Positions 55,320 to 64,000 of a stretch of DNA of 64,000 nucleotides are shown here, piece after piece. This stretch comes from Clostridiales bacterium (GTDB taxonomy: Bacteria > Bacillota > Clostridia > Saccharofermentanales > Saccharofermentanaceae). Each line of letters starts with the position of its first letter. Position 1 is the stretch's first letter. Both the position numbers and the translations under genes were made by a program. A model generated the notes under the pieces. It made no database searches. It was given only the letters and a program-made list of their open reading frames with translations, and was not told where the DNA came from. The DNA is taken from positions 1 through 64,000 of the forward strand of contig JAFZZM010000040.1 of assembly GCA_017615755.1 (NCBI GenBank), given 5' to 3'.

Positions 55320-55333
55320 GTCGGAGGGAAGAA

Positions 55334-56854
55334 GTGAAGAAAGAATTACGACAACTCATTATACCTTTGGCGATCCTCATTGTTCTGGTGGTGGCTCTGG
55401 CTGTCTATCTTATCGTTGATGCGGTCAAGAAAAAGAATCTGGATGATGAACTGGCGCCGGTCAGCGTTTCCGTTGCCGATGCGAATCTGATCACAGATCT
55501 TCGTATCGAATATGCAAACAACGATTATATGTCGTTCTCGTTTGAGGCAAACGGTTCCGTATCCGGAGCAGAACATAACGGAGTGGCTTTTGAGAAGGAG
55601 AAGATCCAGCAGAATTATGTGAAAGATCTTCTTTCATCCCTGACCACGCTTTCCCTTGTAAAAGAACTCGAATCGCCATCTTCGGACCGTTCTGTTTATG
55701 GTCTCGATCCGGCTGCCTATAAGGTTACTCTTACGAAGAGAGACGGAAGTCAGAGTGTGATCCTTTTCGGTAAGGAGCTTGAGGATAAGAGCGGTATGTA
55801 CGCAAGCCTGGATGCTTCCGGAAAACTGCTTGTTGCCAAGAATACTTATGTTACCTCGCTCGCACTGACTTTTGAAAACTATCTGAATCTGTATGCGGTG
55901 GCGATCCCCGTGACCGATGTGGATACGATCAAGTTTGCCAGAACGTCATCAAAAGAAACGATCGTCGTTAAGCCAGTGGAAGATAACGTAAATGATATGA
56001 TCGTTCAGACCACATACAAAGTGATCGAACCGATCGAGAGAGACACGACTGCTGAGATGAAGAACCTGTTGAACAAGCTTCTTGCTTTGCAGGTCACATC
56101 TTTCCTGGACATTTCCGATGAGCAGAAGCCGGAATACGGTCTGGATAAGCCGGAGTATGTCTTCGATTTCAAGTTGAAGTCCGGCGATGTGCAGCAGCTT
56201 TTCCTTTCCAAGGATATCGGCGGTTTCTACTACGGTTATGTATCGGGCAACCCGTATTGCTTTAAGATCAGTTCTTCATCGCTTACGGGCCTTAACCTGC
56301 CACTGGATCAACTGATGAGTTTCTATGTGTTCAATAAGCTTGAATACCTGGATACGGTTGCTTCAGCTACGGTGCAGATGAAAGAGGGTACTTTTGAAGT
56401 CGAATACGTGATCGATGAATCTTCCAAGTCGATCCTGAACGCGAACTCCCAGCTGCGTCTGAACAAGCGTGATGCCAAGGTGTTTACCAAGGATGGCGAG
56501 TACTGCTACGCTATACTGCTCTTTGAATCGATTTTCCGTATGAAGATCGATCATATCGATTCAGAGGCCACTCCGGAACTTAAGGATCCGGACGTCACCA
56601 TTACGGTGATCCCGCTTACGGGCTCCACATATACGATCAAACTTCAGAAGATCGACTCGGAATACTACTACTGCTTCATTAATGACATTTATAGTGGATT
56701 TATCGTCAACAGAAGCGTATTATATAGGGATAATGGTCAGTTCCTGTCAGAGTTCGGCATCTGGGATGCCTACAAACTCGTGAACGAAGCTATCGATAAT
56801 AAGGATATCGATGGACGATATGACCGGGTAGATAAGGAAAGTGCAAATGCATAA
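55334..56854 (+). CDS. DUF4340-like anchored protein
   Basis: A 506-residue protein. A TM helix (about 7-30) is followed by repeated beta-rich modules like those of DUF4340: VYGLDPAAYKVTLTKRDGSQ and YGLDKPEYVFDFKLKSGD, each with a YGLD motif. It lies outside the cytoplasm. The start is GTG at 55334 with GGAGGG; earlier in-frame ATGs overlap the GldG-like gene. It is probably a partner of the ABC exporter. Its stop overlaps the next gene. Confidence 0.75.
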   Translation: MKKELRQLIIPLAILIVLVVALAVYLIVDAVKKKNLDDELAPVSVSVADANLITDLRIEYANNDYMSFSFEANGSVSGAEHNGVAFEKEKIQQNYVKDLLSSLTTLSLVKELESPSSDRSVYGLDPAAYKVTLTKRDGSQSVILFGKELEDKSGMYASLDASGKLLVAKNTYVTSLALTFENYLNLYAVAIPVTDVDTIKFARTSSKETIVVKPVEDNVNDMIVQTTYKVIEPIERDTTAEMKNLLNKLLALQVTSFLDISDEQKPEYGLDKPEYVFDFKLKSGDVQQLFLSKDIGGFYYGYVSGNPYCFKISSSSLTGLNLPLDQLMSFYVFNKLEYLDTVASATVQMKEGTFEVEYVIDESSKSILNANSQLRLNKRDAKVFTKDGEYCYAILLFESIFRMKIDHIDSEATPELKDPDVTITVIPLTGSTYTIKLQKIDSEYYYCFINDIYSGFIVNRSVLYRDNGQFLSEFGIWDAYKLVNEAIDNKDIDGRYDRVDKESANA

Positions 56855-58034
56855 TAACAGAAAAGACAATAAGCCCGCCAAGGCGGATCAGGAGAAGGAG
56901 ACAAGAGGCGGATTAGGTCACTCGACGGTTTTTCTGGTCTTTCTCTGTGTACTCCTGATTTCGGTCTGCGTAGTACTGGTCTTTATGTTGAAAAACCATA
57001 ATGATGCCAAGAAGGGCGCAAGCGAGCAGTTGCGTCTTTCCGCTATCGCCGGTTTTGACTGTGAGTACACGGAAGCGCAGCAGCTTTATCCGTTTATGAA
57101 TGGCCTTTTGAAGGTCACTACAAACCGCATCACATATATGTCCATCTCCGGTAATGAGATCTACGGTGTCGATGTAGAGATGAGCAGCCCGATCTGCAAG
57201 ATTGCCGGCGGCTACGCCATGGTTGCTGACTCGGACGGCTTTTTCTGCGCGATGTTTTCAGAGGATGGTCTGGTATTTAACAAGCACATGACCGGAAAAA
57301 TCGGCAATGTGGCGTTGACGCCATCCGGTCTTTCTGCCGTGATCATCGATGAGGGCAAGTCTTTCGGTGATGTGTATATCATGGAAAAAGATTCCTCGTT
57401 CCTGGCTCAGTGGACTTCCAATGAGTCTGGTTATCCGCTTTCACTGGAGTTTTCTCCCGATGAGACGATCCTCAGCGTATCTTTGGTAGATACGGACGGA
57501 TCTCAGATGGTACCGCATGTGAAGCAGTTCTTGATTCCGAAGGACCGTGCAAACGAGCGTCCGTCTGAATACGCATTCTATTCTCCATTGGTTTCCGATA
57601 TCATGCCGATCGTAGCGTATGCGGGCGATGGCAGGCTTGCTGTTGCCGGAATCGGAGATGTTGCCGTAGTCGGCAATGGTGAATGTAAACTGATCGAGCC
57701 GGGATTTGCCTGTGTGACCACGATTTTCTCCTATGATGGAGGTTTCGGCGTGGTCTATTCCGATGGACTGGACCAGCCAGTACGTCTTGCTGTATTTAAC
57801 AGTAACGGAAGCAAGAAAACGGAGATCGATCTGGGAAACAGTCTGCTCAATTACGATGTTTCCGGTTCTTCCGCTTTGATCGCGGTAGATGAGAAGATCA
57901 TGCTCATTAACATGGCTTCCGGAAAAGTCGAGTCAACGATACCGGTAGATGAGACGGTGATCCGTGTTTCTTTCTTCGGAAAGAAGAATATCTGTCTCGT
58001 AACTTCAGTTGGTGTACGTGAGCTTACGGTATAA
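56847..58034 (+). CDS. DUF5711-like anchored beta-propeller protein
   Basis: A 395-residue protein. A TM helix (about 28-48) precedes a large extracellular domain of repeated beta units (RITYMSISGNEIYGVDVEM, YAMVADSDGFFCAMF, VYIMEKDSSFLAQW), like a propeller of the DUF5711 type. Only a few conserved positions are visible, so the family name is tentative. It overlaps the DUF4340-like gene by 8 nt; the ATG at 56847 follows AAGGAAA, and a GTG at 56841 is the alternative. Confidence 0.65.
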   Translation: MHNNRKDNKPAKADQEKETRGGLGHSTVFLVFLCVLLISVCVVLVFMLKNHNDAKKGASEQLRLSAIAGFDCEYTEAQQLYPFMNGLLKVTTNRITYMSISGNEIYGVDVEMSSPICKIAGGYAMVADSDGFFCAMFSEDGLVFNKHMTGKIGNVALTPSGLSAVIIDEGKSFGDVYIMEKDSSFLAQWTSNESGYPLSLEFSPDETILSVSLVDTDGSQMVPHVKQFLIPKDRANERPSEYAFYSPLVSDIMPIVAYAGDGRLAVAGIGDVAVVGNGECKLIEPGFACVTTIFSYDGGFGVVYSDGLDQPVRLAVFNSNGSKKTEIDLGNSLLNYDVSGSSALIAVDEKIMLINMASGKVESTIPVDETVIRVSFFGKKNICLVTSVGVRELTV

Positions 58035-58046
58035 GGAGGGAAAGAT

Positions 58047-58697
58047 ATGGAATCAGAGTTAAAGATCAAGTTTCCGTCTCCGGAAGAATTACATGCGACG
58101 ATCTCCTCAGCCTGGTTTAAGAGTGCTGTTTTCCAGGAAGATGAGAAAACAGAAGAATATATCAATCGCTATTTCGATACAGAAGACCATCTTCTTCTGG
58201 ATAAGCACGTCTCCGTACGTGTCCGTCAGATCGTCGGTCAGAATTATGTGCATACCGTAAAACTCGGTGGTAAGAGCATCGACGGGTTTTCCCAGAGATA
58301 TGAGTGGAATCAGGAAGCGGATGCAGGGAGATTCGATGTGAAACGCTTTCTTGAGCAGGCAGCTATCTGTGATGATCCTATCGAGCTTCTGGAAGAAGCG
58401 CTGGCTCCGATAAAGAGCAGGGATCTGGTGGAGATCTGCCAGACACGTTTCACGAGAAAGACGATCACGGCAGGTTACGGTGACAGTCTTTTTGAGATCT
58501 GCCTTGACGATGGCGCCTGTATTGCAGGCGATAAGAGCATCCCGATCTGTGAGATGGAGATCGAGCTGATTTCCGGCAACACCGGAGATGTAATCGATTT
58601 TGGTCATCTGGTTGAAGATAATTCTAACGGAGAGTTCTCCAATTTCTCGAAATACGGCCGTTGCCTGGCACTTCTCAAAGGAGAAACGATCGTATGA
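58047..58697 (+). CDS. CYTH-domain protein
   Basis: A 216-residue protein. The CYTH signature ExExK reads ESELKIKF at the start, followed by RYFDTEDHLLLDKHVSVRVR, DLVEICQTRFTRKTI and EMEIELISGN. CYTH enzymes hydrolyse triphosphates such as inorganic triphosphate or thiamine triphosphate in a tunnel of Lys, Arg and Glu; the substrate here is unknown. AAGGAGG precedes the ATG. The ATG of the FAD protein overlaps its stop. Confidence 0.85.
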   Translation: MESELKIKFPSPEELHATISSAWFKSAVFQEDEKTEEYINRYFDTEDHLLLDKHVSVRVRQIVGQNYVHTVKLGGKSIDGFSQRYEWNQEADAGRFDVKRFLEQAAICDDPIELLEEALAPIKSRDLVEICQTRFTRKTITAGYGDSLFEICLDDGACIAGDKSIPICEMEIELISGNTGDVIDFGHLVEDNSNGEFSNFSKYGRCLALLKGETIV

Positions 58698-59986
58698 GTG
58701 AGCAGGCGGTCTGGGATCTGATCATCATCGGCGGTGGTGCATCCGGAATGAGTGCCGCCATTTCGTTTCAGAAGATGTGTCTGGATCGTCTCGGTCGGTA
58801 TGGTCGTGTTCTAGTTCTTGAAAAGAATGACCGGGTCGGAAAGAAGATCCTGGCCAGCGGAAATGGAAGATGCAATCTTTCTAACCATGACATGGCTTTG
58901 ACGCATTATCATTCGCATCATGTATCCTGGGTGGAGAGCGTGTTCCGCCTTGTTGATTCGGAATCGGTGTTGACGTTCCTTTCTGATATCGGTATTCCGA
59001 TCACTTCCGAAGGAAACAAGATATTTCCGATGAGTAAGAGCTCGGCTTCCGTTGTCGATGCATTCCGTTTTGCGATGAAAGAAAGCGAAGTGGCCCTGGG
59101 GTCGGACTTCGAGGCAGAGACGATCGAGAAAAGCGACGATATTTTCCATATCACCGGAAAAGACGGAAGAGTTTTTGACGGATATCATGTGATCATTTCC
59201 TGTGGCGGTGCGTGTGCCCCGAACCTGGGTACTACCGGCGACGGATACAAGTGGCTTGCCCGCTTCGGACATAAGGTCTACGCGCCGAAGCCGTCCATCG
59301 TTCAGCTGGTTACGGATAATTCCGTGACAAAAGCACTTTCCGGTCTGAAGCTGGATTGTGACTTGTCGCTTAACAGTAAAGATATGCTTCTTGCCCATCA
59401 GTATGGCGAAGTGCTTTTTACGGATTACGGTCTGTCCGGGCCTGCGGTTCTTCAGGTTTCAGGAGTGGTTTCCCGACATAACAAGAAGAGCGGGCTGACG
59501 ATCCCGTTGACGATCTCGCTGAAATTGTTTAACGATGAAGAACTGCGATCGATCCGTGCCGAGATCGGCCGCAGGATCAGTGCCTGGGGCGAGAGAACAC
59601 TTGATCAGCTCCTTATCGGTATTCTTCCCGGTAAGATCTCATCCATGCTTCTTAAGACGGCACTGGCCAGACCGCTCAGTATTCTGATCGCGACGCTTTC
59701 CAATGAGGATATCGAGACGATCGTGAAAACCTTGAAAGCGTGGAAATTCGAGGTCCTCGGTACAAAATCCCTGGAGTTTGCGCAGACGACCATCGGTGGT
59801 GCGGAAGTGACGGAGTTTTCTTCGGAAACTATGGAGTCCAAGCTTGTGCCCGGTCTATATGCCTGCGGTGAAGTTCTGGATGTGGATGGCGACTGTGGCG
59901 GATACAACCTGACATGGGCGTTTGCTTCCGGTATCCTTGCCGGAAGATCGATCGCACTTCATTCGGAGGATGAACATGCGCAGTGA
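58694..59986 (+). CDS. HI0933/YhiN-type FAD flavoprotein
   Basis: A 430-residue flavoprotein of the HI0933 family. The FAD site is LIIIGGGASGMSAAISF near the start; KILASGNGRCNLSNHD is the family signature, and GLYACGEVLDVDGDCGGYN binds FAD at the end. The role is not settled for the family. The ATG at 58694 overlaps the CYTH stop (ATGA) with AAGGAG upstream. It is followed by a second, unrelated FAD protein. Confidence 0.85.
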   Translation: MSEQAVWDLIIIGGGASGMSAAISFQKMCLDRLGRYGRVLVLEKNDRVGKKILASGNGRCNLSNHDMALTHYHSHHVSWVESVFRLVDSESVLTFLSDIGIPITSEGNKIFPMSKSSASVVDAFRFAMKESEVALGSDFEAETIEKSDDIFHITGKDGRVFDGYHVIISCGGACAPNLGTTGDGYKWLARFGHKVYAPKPSIVQLVTDNSVTKALSGLKLDCDLSLNSKDMLLAHQYGEVLFTDYGLSGPAVLQVSGVVSRHNKKSGLTIPLTISLKLFNDEELRSIRAEIGRRISAWGERTLDQLLIGILPGKISSMLLKTALARPLSILIATLSNEDIETIVKTLKAWKFEVLGTKSLEFAQTTIGGAEVTEFSSETMESKLVPGLYACGEVLDVDGDCGGYNLTWAFASGILAGRSIALHSEDEHAQ

Positions 59987-61580
59987 TATAACCTTATCGG
60001 TACCACTTGCTGTTTATGAAAATCTTCCCCGCTGTTCGAATGCTTTTACCGATTTCAGGGAGGTCCGTTCTTATTTTGAGAAAAAATCAAGAAAGAAGTT
60101 TCCGAAGTACTGTTGTTTTCTGAAAAAATCCATCGACGCAAGACATAAGAACGATATCCGCGTGGTGATACATGCGAGGTTTCAAGACGAAGATCCGGCT
60201 AAAGAGATACAGCAGACGTGCCTTGTTTCGGCGCGTGTACGCCCTGATGAGAAGAAAAGGGTCGTTGTCTGCGGATCCGGACCTGCCGGACTATTTGCGT
60301 GCGCTGCGCTTGTGGAAGCCGGGCTTACGCCGATACTTCTGGAGCGCGGAAGAGATGTGGATACCAGAACGAAAGATGTGGAGCGTCTCAAGTCGGAAGG
60401 AATCCTTGATACGGTCTCCAATGTACAGTTTGGTGAAGGTGGCGCAGGTACATTTTCGGACGGAAAACTGTTCAGTGGAGTTTCGGATGGCAGAAAGGAT
60501 CTCGTACTTAGCACGTTTGTGAAATACGGAGCACCGAAAAGCATCCTTTTCGATGCCCATCCGCATATCGGAACGGATTATCTTCGAAGTGTCGTAAAAA
60601 ACATGAGAGAAGACCTGATCCGCCACGGGGCGAAAGTGCTTTTTGAGCGGAGACTGGAAGATATTCAGGTGGAAGAGGGAAGACTGGTTTCGATCACACA
60701 CGTTTCTTCCATCGATGGAAAAGATGCGGTGACTATTCCTTGTACAGCGCTGGTCCTGGCCATCGGACATAGTGCGAGAGATACTTTCCATATGCTGGCA
60801 AAAAAGGGTGTAAAACTGGAAAGTAAGCCTTTTTCCGTGGGTGTTCGTATCGAGCATCTGCAGAAAGATATCGATGCGGCTCAGTTCGGTCCTATGTTTG
60901 AAAATGAAATACTCCATCCGGCAAACTATAAAGTCGTGACACCGACAGGAACGGGTAGAAAGCTTTATTCGTTCTGTATGTGCCCGGGTGGGGAAGTGGT
61001 GTGTGGATCTTCCGAGGAGGCGGCCGTGGTTACGAACGGCATGAGTGAATATGCCAGAGATCGTGAGAATGCAAATTCAGCGATGCTTGTCGGTGTGGGT
61101 ACGGAAGACTTTTCAGACGAAGAATGGTCCGGCGGAATAAAGTTTCAAAGAGAACTCGAAGCAAGAGCTTTTGAAGCGGGAGAAGGCGGATATAAGGCGC
61201 CGGCGCAGAGAGTCGGTGATTTTCATGCGCATAGAAAGACTACGGCATGGGGCAAGGTGAAGCCCTCCTATAGACCCGGTGTGACTATGGCGGATCTCTG
61301 GGAGGTGCTTCCGGAAGCAATTGCCAAGACGCTTGACGAAGGCTTGGTCCTTCTGGATAAGAAGATCAAGGGATTCGATGATCCTGATGCGGTTTTGACG
61401 GCGGTGGAGACGAGGAGTTCTTCTCCGGTACGCATAAGACGCGGCGAGGACGGCGAGAACCTTTCTGTAAAGGGTATTTTCCCGACCGGAGAAGGTGCCG
61501 GATATGCAGGCGGCATCATGAGCTCCGCGATCGACGGGATCCGACAGGCGGAATTTCTTCTTTTGAGATATTTTCAATAG
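59976..61580 (+). CDS. uncharacterised FAD-dependent dehydrogenase (COG2509 type)
   Basis: A 534-residue flavoprotein. An N-terminal 90-residue basic domain precedes the FAD site VVVCGSGPAGLFACAALVEAG. It contains NVQFGEGGAGTFSDGKLF and the late GIFPTGEGAGYAGGIMSSA typical of the family. It overlaps the HI0933-type gene by 11 nt. The ATG at 59976 has GGAGG six bases upstream; ATGs at 59970 and 59922 are worse placed. The function is unknown. Confidence 0.8.
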   Translation: MRSDITLSVPLAVYENLPRCSNAFTDFREVRSYFEKKSRKKFPKYCCFLKKSIDARHKNDIRVVIHARFQDEDPAKEIQQTCLVSARVRPDEKKRVVVCGSGPAGLFACAALVEAGLTPILLERGRDVDTRTKDVERLKSEGILDTVSNVQFGEGGAGTFSDGKLFSGVSDGRKDLVLSTFVKYGAPKSILFDAHPHIGTDYLRSVVKNMREDLIRHGAKVLFERRLEDIQVEEGRLVSITHVSSIDGKDAVTIPCTALVLAIGHSARDTFHMLAKKGVKLESKPFSVGVRIEHLQKDIDAAQFGPMFENEILHPANYKVVTPTGTGRKLYSFCMCPGGEVVCGSSEEAAVVTNGMSEYARDRENANSAMLVGVGTEDFSDEEWSGGIKFQRELEARAFEAGEGGYKAPAQRVGDFHAHRKTTAWGKVKPSYRPGVTMADLWEVLPEAIAKTLDEGLVLLDKKIKGFDDPDAVLTAVETRSSSPVRIRRGEDGENLSVKGIFPTGEGAGYAGGIMSSAIDGIRQAEFLLLRYFQ

Positions 61581-61593
61581 GTTATGGTAAAAT
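61563..61593 (+). promoter_or_regulatory. possible promoter of the metallo-hydrolase gene
   Basis: TTGAGA and TAAAAT are 19 bp apart, with ATGG directly before the -10. It overlaps the end of the FAD gene. Confidence 0.4.
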
Positions 61594-61629
61594 AGATGTG
61601 CCACTTTTTATTGGAAAGGACACATTACT

Positions 61630-62364
61630 ATGGAAGTTACGATCCTTGGATGTAGTGGTGGGTATCCGGGCCCGGGACAGGCGGCTTCGGGATATCTGCT
61701 TACGATCAACGATAAGAAAGTGCTGATCGATTGTGGAAGCGGTGTTGTTTCCAATCTTCAGCTTCATGTTCCGCTGAATGGCCTGGATGCGATACTGATC
61801 ACCCATCTTCATGCCGATCACTACAGTGATCTGATGGTGATGCGTTATGCTATCGATATGAATGCCAAGCACGGCATGGAATTCCGCGATATTCCGATCT
61901 TCGCGCCGAAGACGCCGGAAGACGTGATCCATTCTCTTACCTCGGACTGGAAATATAAGATCGGGTATATCGGACATGAATCCGAACTGCCGCTTTTTGG
62001 TGCGAAGGCGAAGTTTTTCAAGACTAACCATCCGGTGGAGTGCTACGGTCTTCGTGTTGAGCACGAGGGCAAAGTATTCGTCTATACGGCGGACTGTTCT
62101 GTGGATTCACTGCTGGCCGGTTATCTCGATGATGCTGATCTGGCCATCATGGACTGCGGTGAGATCGAGGCGGCAAGACGTCCGAATATGCTGCATCTTA
62201 CGCCGAAGGAATGCTATTCCTGTGCCAAGGCACTTCGTGTGAAGAAGACCATCCTTTCCCACCTTGTTCCTTTCTATGACAGGGAAGATGTGGAACTGGA
62301 AGCCCGTGCCTGTGGTGACTGGGACTATGAACTGGCCCAGATCAACAAGACATATCGGATATGA
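61630..62364 (+). CDS. metallo-beta-lactamase-fold hydrolase
   Basis: A 244-residue MBL-fold protein. The metal motif HLHADH lies at residues 59-64; the strand start VTILGCSGGYPGPGQ and DCGSG precede it. FVYTADCS and the C-terminal HLVPFYDREDVE follow, as in RNase Z and similar enzymes. Nuclease or esterase activity is possible; the substrate is not clear. GGAAAGG precedes the ATG. Confidence 0.85.
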   Translation: MEVTILGCSGGYPGPGQAASGYLLTINDKKVLIDCGSGVVSNLQLHVPLNGLDAILITHLHADHYSDLMVMRYAIDMNAKHGMEFRDIPIFAPKTPEDVIHSLTSDWKYKIGYIGHESELPLFGAKAKFFKTNHPVECYGLRVEHEGKVFVYTADCSVDSLLAGYLDDADLAIMDCGEIEAARRPNMLHLTPKECYSCAKALRVKKTILSHLVPFYDREDVELEARACGDWDYELAQINKTYRI

Positions 62365-62424
62365 TTTCGAACCCGGATCGTAAGCGAGAAGGGTCCTTAT
62401 ATAACATACAAAGGGGAGATTAAT

Positions 62425-62715
62425 ATGAGTACGGAAAAAGACAAGAATAAGGCGGTCATTACGGTTATCGGCTGTGATGCGGTAGGTATCATCGCGAAGA
62501 TATCCGCACTTCTTGCTGAAGAAGGAGTGAACATCAATGACATTACACAGACGATCCTGGACGATATCTTTACCATGATCATGCTCGTGGATCTGAAGGC
62601 GGCCAAGTGCGAAATGAAGACGCTTTCGGATAAGCTCGACAAGGTTGGCGAGGAGATCGGCGTATCGATCCGCATCCAGCATACGGATCTTTTCTATGCG
62701 ATGCATCGTATCTGA
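62425..62715 (+). CDS. ACT-domain protein (UPF0237 type)
   Basis: A 96-residue single ACT-domain protein related to GcvR: KNKAVITVIGCDAVGIIAKI, then EEGVNINDITQTIL and FTMIMLVDLKAA. Such proteins bind a small ligand or a partner enzyme. AGGGGAG lies before the ATG. It is 26 bp ahead of the UPF0210 gene, a pair that recurs in many Firmicutes and archaea. Confidence 0.85.
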   Translation: MSTEKDKNKAVITVIGCDAVGIIAKISALLAEEGVNINDITQTILDDIFTMIMLVDLKAAKCEMKTLSDKLDKVGEEIGVSIRIQHTDLFYAMHRI

Positions 62716-62741
62716 TATTCTAAAGGATTGTAGGTAAGTGT

Positions 62742-64000
62742 ATGATTACTGATTTTGAAGTTTTAGAGACCGTACGGATGTTTCAGGAACAGCACCTGGA
62801 CGTGCGTACCATTACAATGGGAATCAACCTGATGGATTGCTCTGCGGATACTCCGGAGAAGTCCTGTCAGAAGATCTACGATAAGATCACGCGCTATGCG
62901 AAAGATCTGGTCAAGGTCGGTGAAGAGATCACGGAGAAATACCGTGTCCCGATCGTAAACAAGCGTATCTCCGTAACTCCGATCTCCATCGTGGCTGCGG
63001 CTTCCGGTGCGAAGGACTATACCATTTTTGCCAAGACGCTGGATCGTGCTGCCAAAGAGTGCGGCGTCAACTTTATCGGCGGTTTTTCTGCCATGGTCCA
63101 GAAGGGTTATACCGTAAGCGACAAGCGTCTGATCGAATCCATTCCGGAGAGTCTCGCGGTGACCGACAATGTTTGTTCCTCGATCAATCTGGCGTCCACG
63201 CGATCCGGTATCAATATGGATGCAGTCCGTGACATGGGTGTGATCATCAAGAAGACGGCAGAAGCCACCAAAGACAGAGATGCGCTCGGATGCGCGAAAC
63301 TTGTTGTCTTTGCCAATGCGCCGGAAGATAACCCGTTCATGGCGGGTGCTTTCCTTGGCCCCGGTGAACCGGAGTGCGTCATCAATGTCGGTATTTCCGG
63401 CCCAGGCGTAATCAAGGCTGCACTTGAGACCGTAAAGGGAGAAGATCTTGGTGTGGTTGCCGAGACGATCAAGAAGGCGGCATTTAAGATCACCCGTGTA
63501 GGTGAACTGGTTGCCCGTGAAGCTTCCCAGCGTCTGAATGTACCGTTCGGTATCATTGACCTGTCTCTGGCTCCGACACCGGCTGTCGGTGACTCGGTAG
63601 GCCGTATCCTTGAAGAGTTTGGTCTCGAGCACTGTGGTGCATGGGGTACGACAGCAGCATTGGCGATGCTGAACGACGCCGTGAAGAAGGGCGGCACCAT
63701 GGCTTCCTCTTTCGTAGGCGGCTTGTCCGGTGCTTTTATCCCGGTATCTGAGGACGAAGGTATGATCGAAGTGGCAGAGAAAGGTTTCCTGAGACTGGAA
63801 AAACTCGAAGCCATGACATGTGTATGCTCCGTAGGTCTCGACATGATCGCGATCCCGGGTGACACACCGGCATCGACCATTTCCGGTATCATTGCCGATG
63901 AGATGGCTCTGGGTACTTTCAATAACAAGACCACAGCAGTCCGTGTAATTCCTGTTCCGGGCAAGAAAGTCGGCGATCAGGTTGAGTTCGGTGGCCTTTT
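62742..64000 (+). CDS. UPF0210 (PFL-family, DUF711) protein, 3' end cut
   Basis: The frame is open from the ATG at 62742 to the window edge (419 codons seen). It opens with [20 protein letters not shown] and TMGINLMDC, and contains [13 protein letters not shown], the NVGISGPGV glycine motif, and [18 protein letters not shown], all typical of UPF0210 proteins. They are related to glycyl-radical-type folds in sequence databases, but no reaction is known. It pairs with the ACT protein before it. Confidence 0.9.
   Translation, partial: MITDFEVLETVRMFQEQHLDVRTITMGINLMDCSADTPEKSCQKIYDKITRYAKDLVKVGEEITEKYRVPIVNKRISVTPISIVAAASGAKDYTIFAKTLDRAAKECGVNFIGGFSAMVQKGYTVSDKRLIESIPESLAVTDNVCSSINLASTRSGINMDAVRDMGVIIKKTAEATKDRDALGCAKLVVFANAPEDNPFMAGAFLGPGEPECVINVGISGPGVIKAALETVKGEDLGVVAETIKKAAFKITRVGELVAREASQRLNVPFGIIDLSLAPTPAVGDSVGRILEEFGLEHCGAWGTTAALAMLNDAVKKGGTMASSFVGGLSGAFIPVSEDEGMIEVAEKGFLRLEKLEAMTCVCSVGLDMIAIPGDTPASTISGIIADEMALGTFNNKTTAVRVIPVPGKKVGDQVEFGGL

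Overview
The window is a gene-dense stretch (mid-40s to high-40s percent G+C by eye) of an anaerobic, Gram-positive-type Bacillota chromosome, most likely class Clostridia. Supporting signs are strong GGAGG-type ribosome binding sites, a CIRCE operator in front of groES-groEL, LCP, MraY and ComEA-type envelope and competence genes, Thr-Glu-Pro-rich surface linkers, and a group of hydrogenase-associated regulatory genes typical of Clostridia. The genus cannot be read from the sequence. Nearly all genes are on the + strand; only mraY, a glutamine synthetase and a 998-residue surface protein are on the - strand. No prophage, CRISPR array, rRNA or replication origin was seen.

Layout. 1-1750: two tRNA pairs (Gln-Lys, Gly-Arg) around an acetyltransferase and an SH3-type lipoprotein. 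1791-8870: topoisomerase IV genes parE-parC followed by two exported proteins, one deacetylase-like and one transglutaminase-like. 8917-13590: a PH-domain protein, a sirtuin with a lysine-rich histone H1-like tail, a membrane-anchored MutS-type ATPase, and lysA. 13643-18231: a four-gene signalling operon of kinase-like protein, vWA protein, PP2C phosphatase and coiled-coil protein, resembling the TerY-P triad. 18234-18998: an IS200-type element with tnpA only. 19016-27983: a stand-alone mraY, then argS, an M3 peptidase, an rRNA methyltransferase, rdgB, pheB-like, hom and an unknown gene. 28013-34432: a glutamine synthetase, and divergent from it a redox-signalling module (two DRTGG proteins, two HATPase proteins, an [FeFe]-hydrogenase-like iron-sulfur protein, a PHP protein and a 2Fe-2S protein) with no catalytic hydrogenase subunits beside it.

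34451-43437: a membrane protein, malic enzyme, an Lrp regulator with an aminotransferase, prfB, the 998-residue repeat protein, and comEA. 43460-43730: tRNA-Leu and initiator tRNA-fMet. 43759-48511: a set of membrane proteins (two-TM sensor, sensor-MFS fusion, sigma-region-2-like TM protein, LCP ligase). 48542-50629: groES-groEL. 50643-64000: a thioesterase, a gliding-type ABC exporter set with DUF4340-like and DUF5711-like partners, a CYTH protein, two FAD proteins, a metallo-beta-lactamase-fold protein, and an ACT-UPF0210 pair cut by the window end.

The items most worth following are the PIN-like/kinase/vWA/PP2C operon, the sirtuin with an H1-like tail beside a membrane MutS, the hydrogenase-like sensor lacking the proton-relay cysteine, a likely AUA start codon at 30532, and the sensor-MFS fusion. 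All functional calls come from reading motifs by eye; no searches were run.
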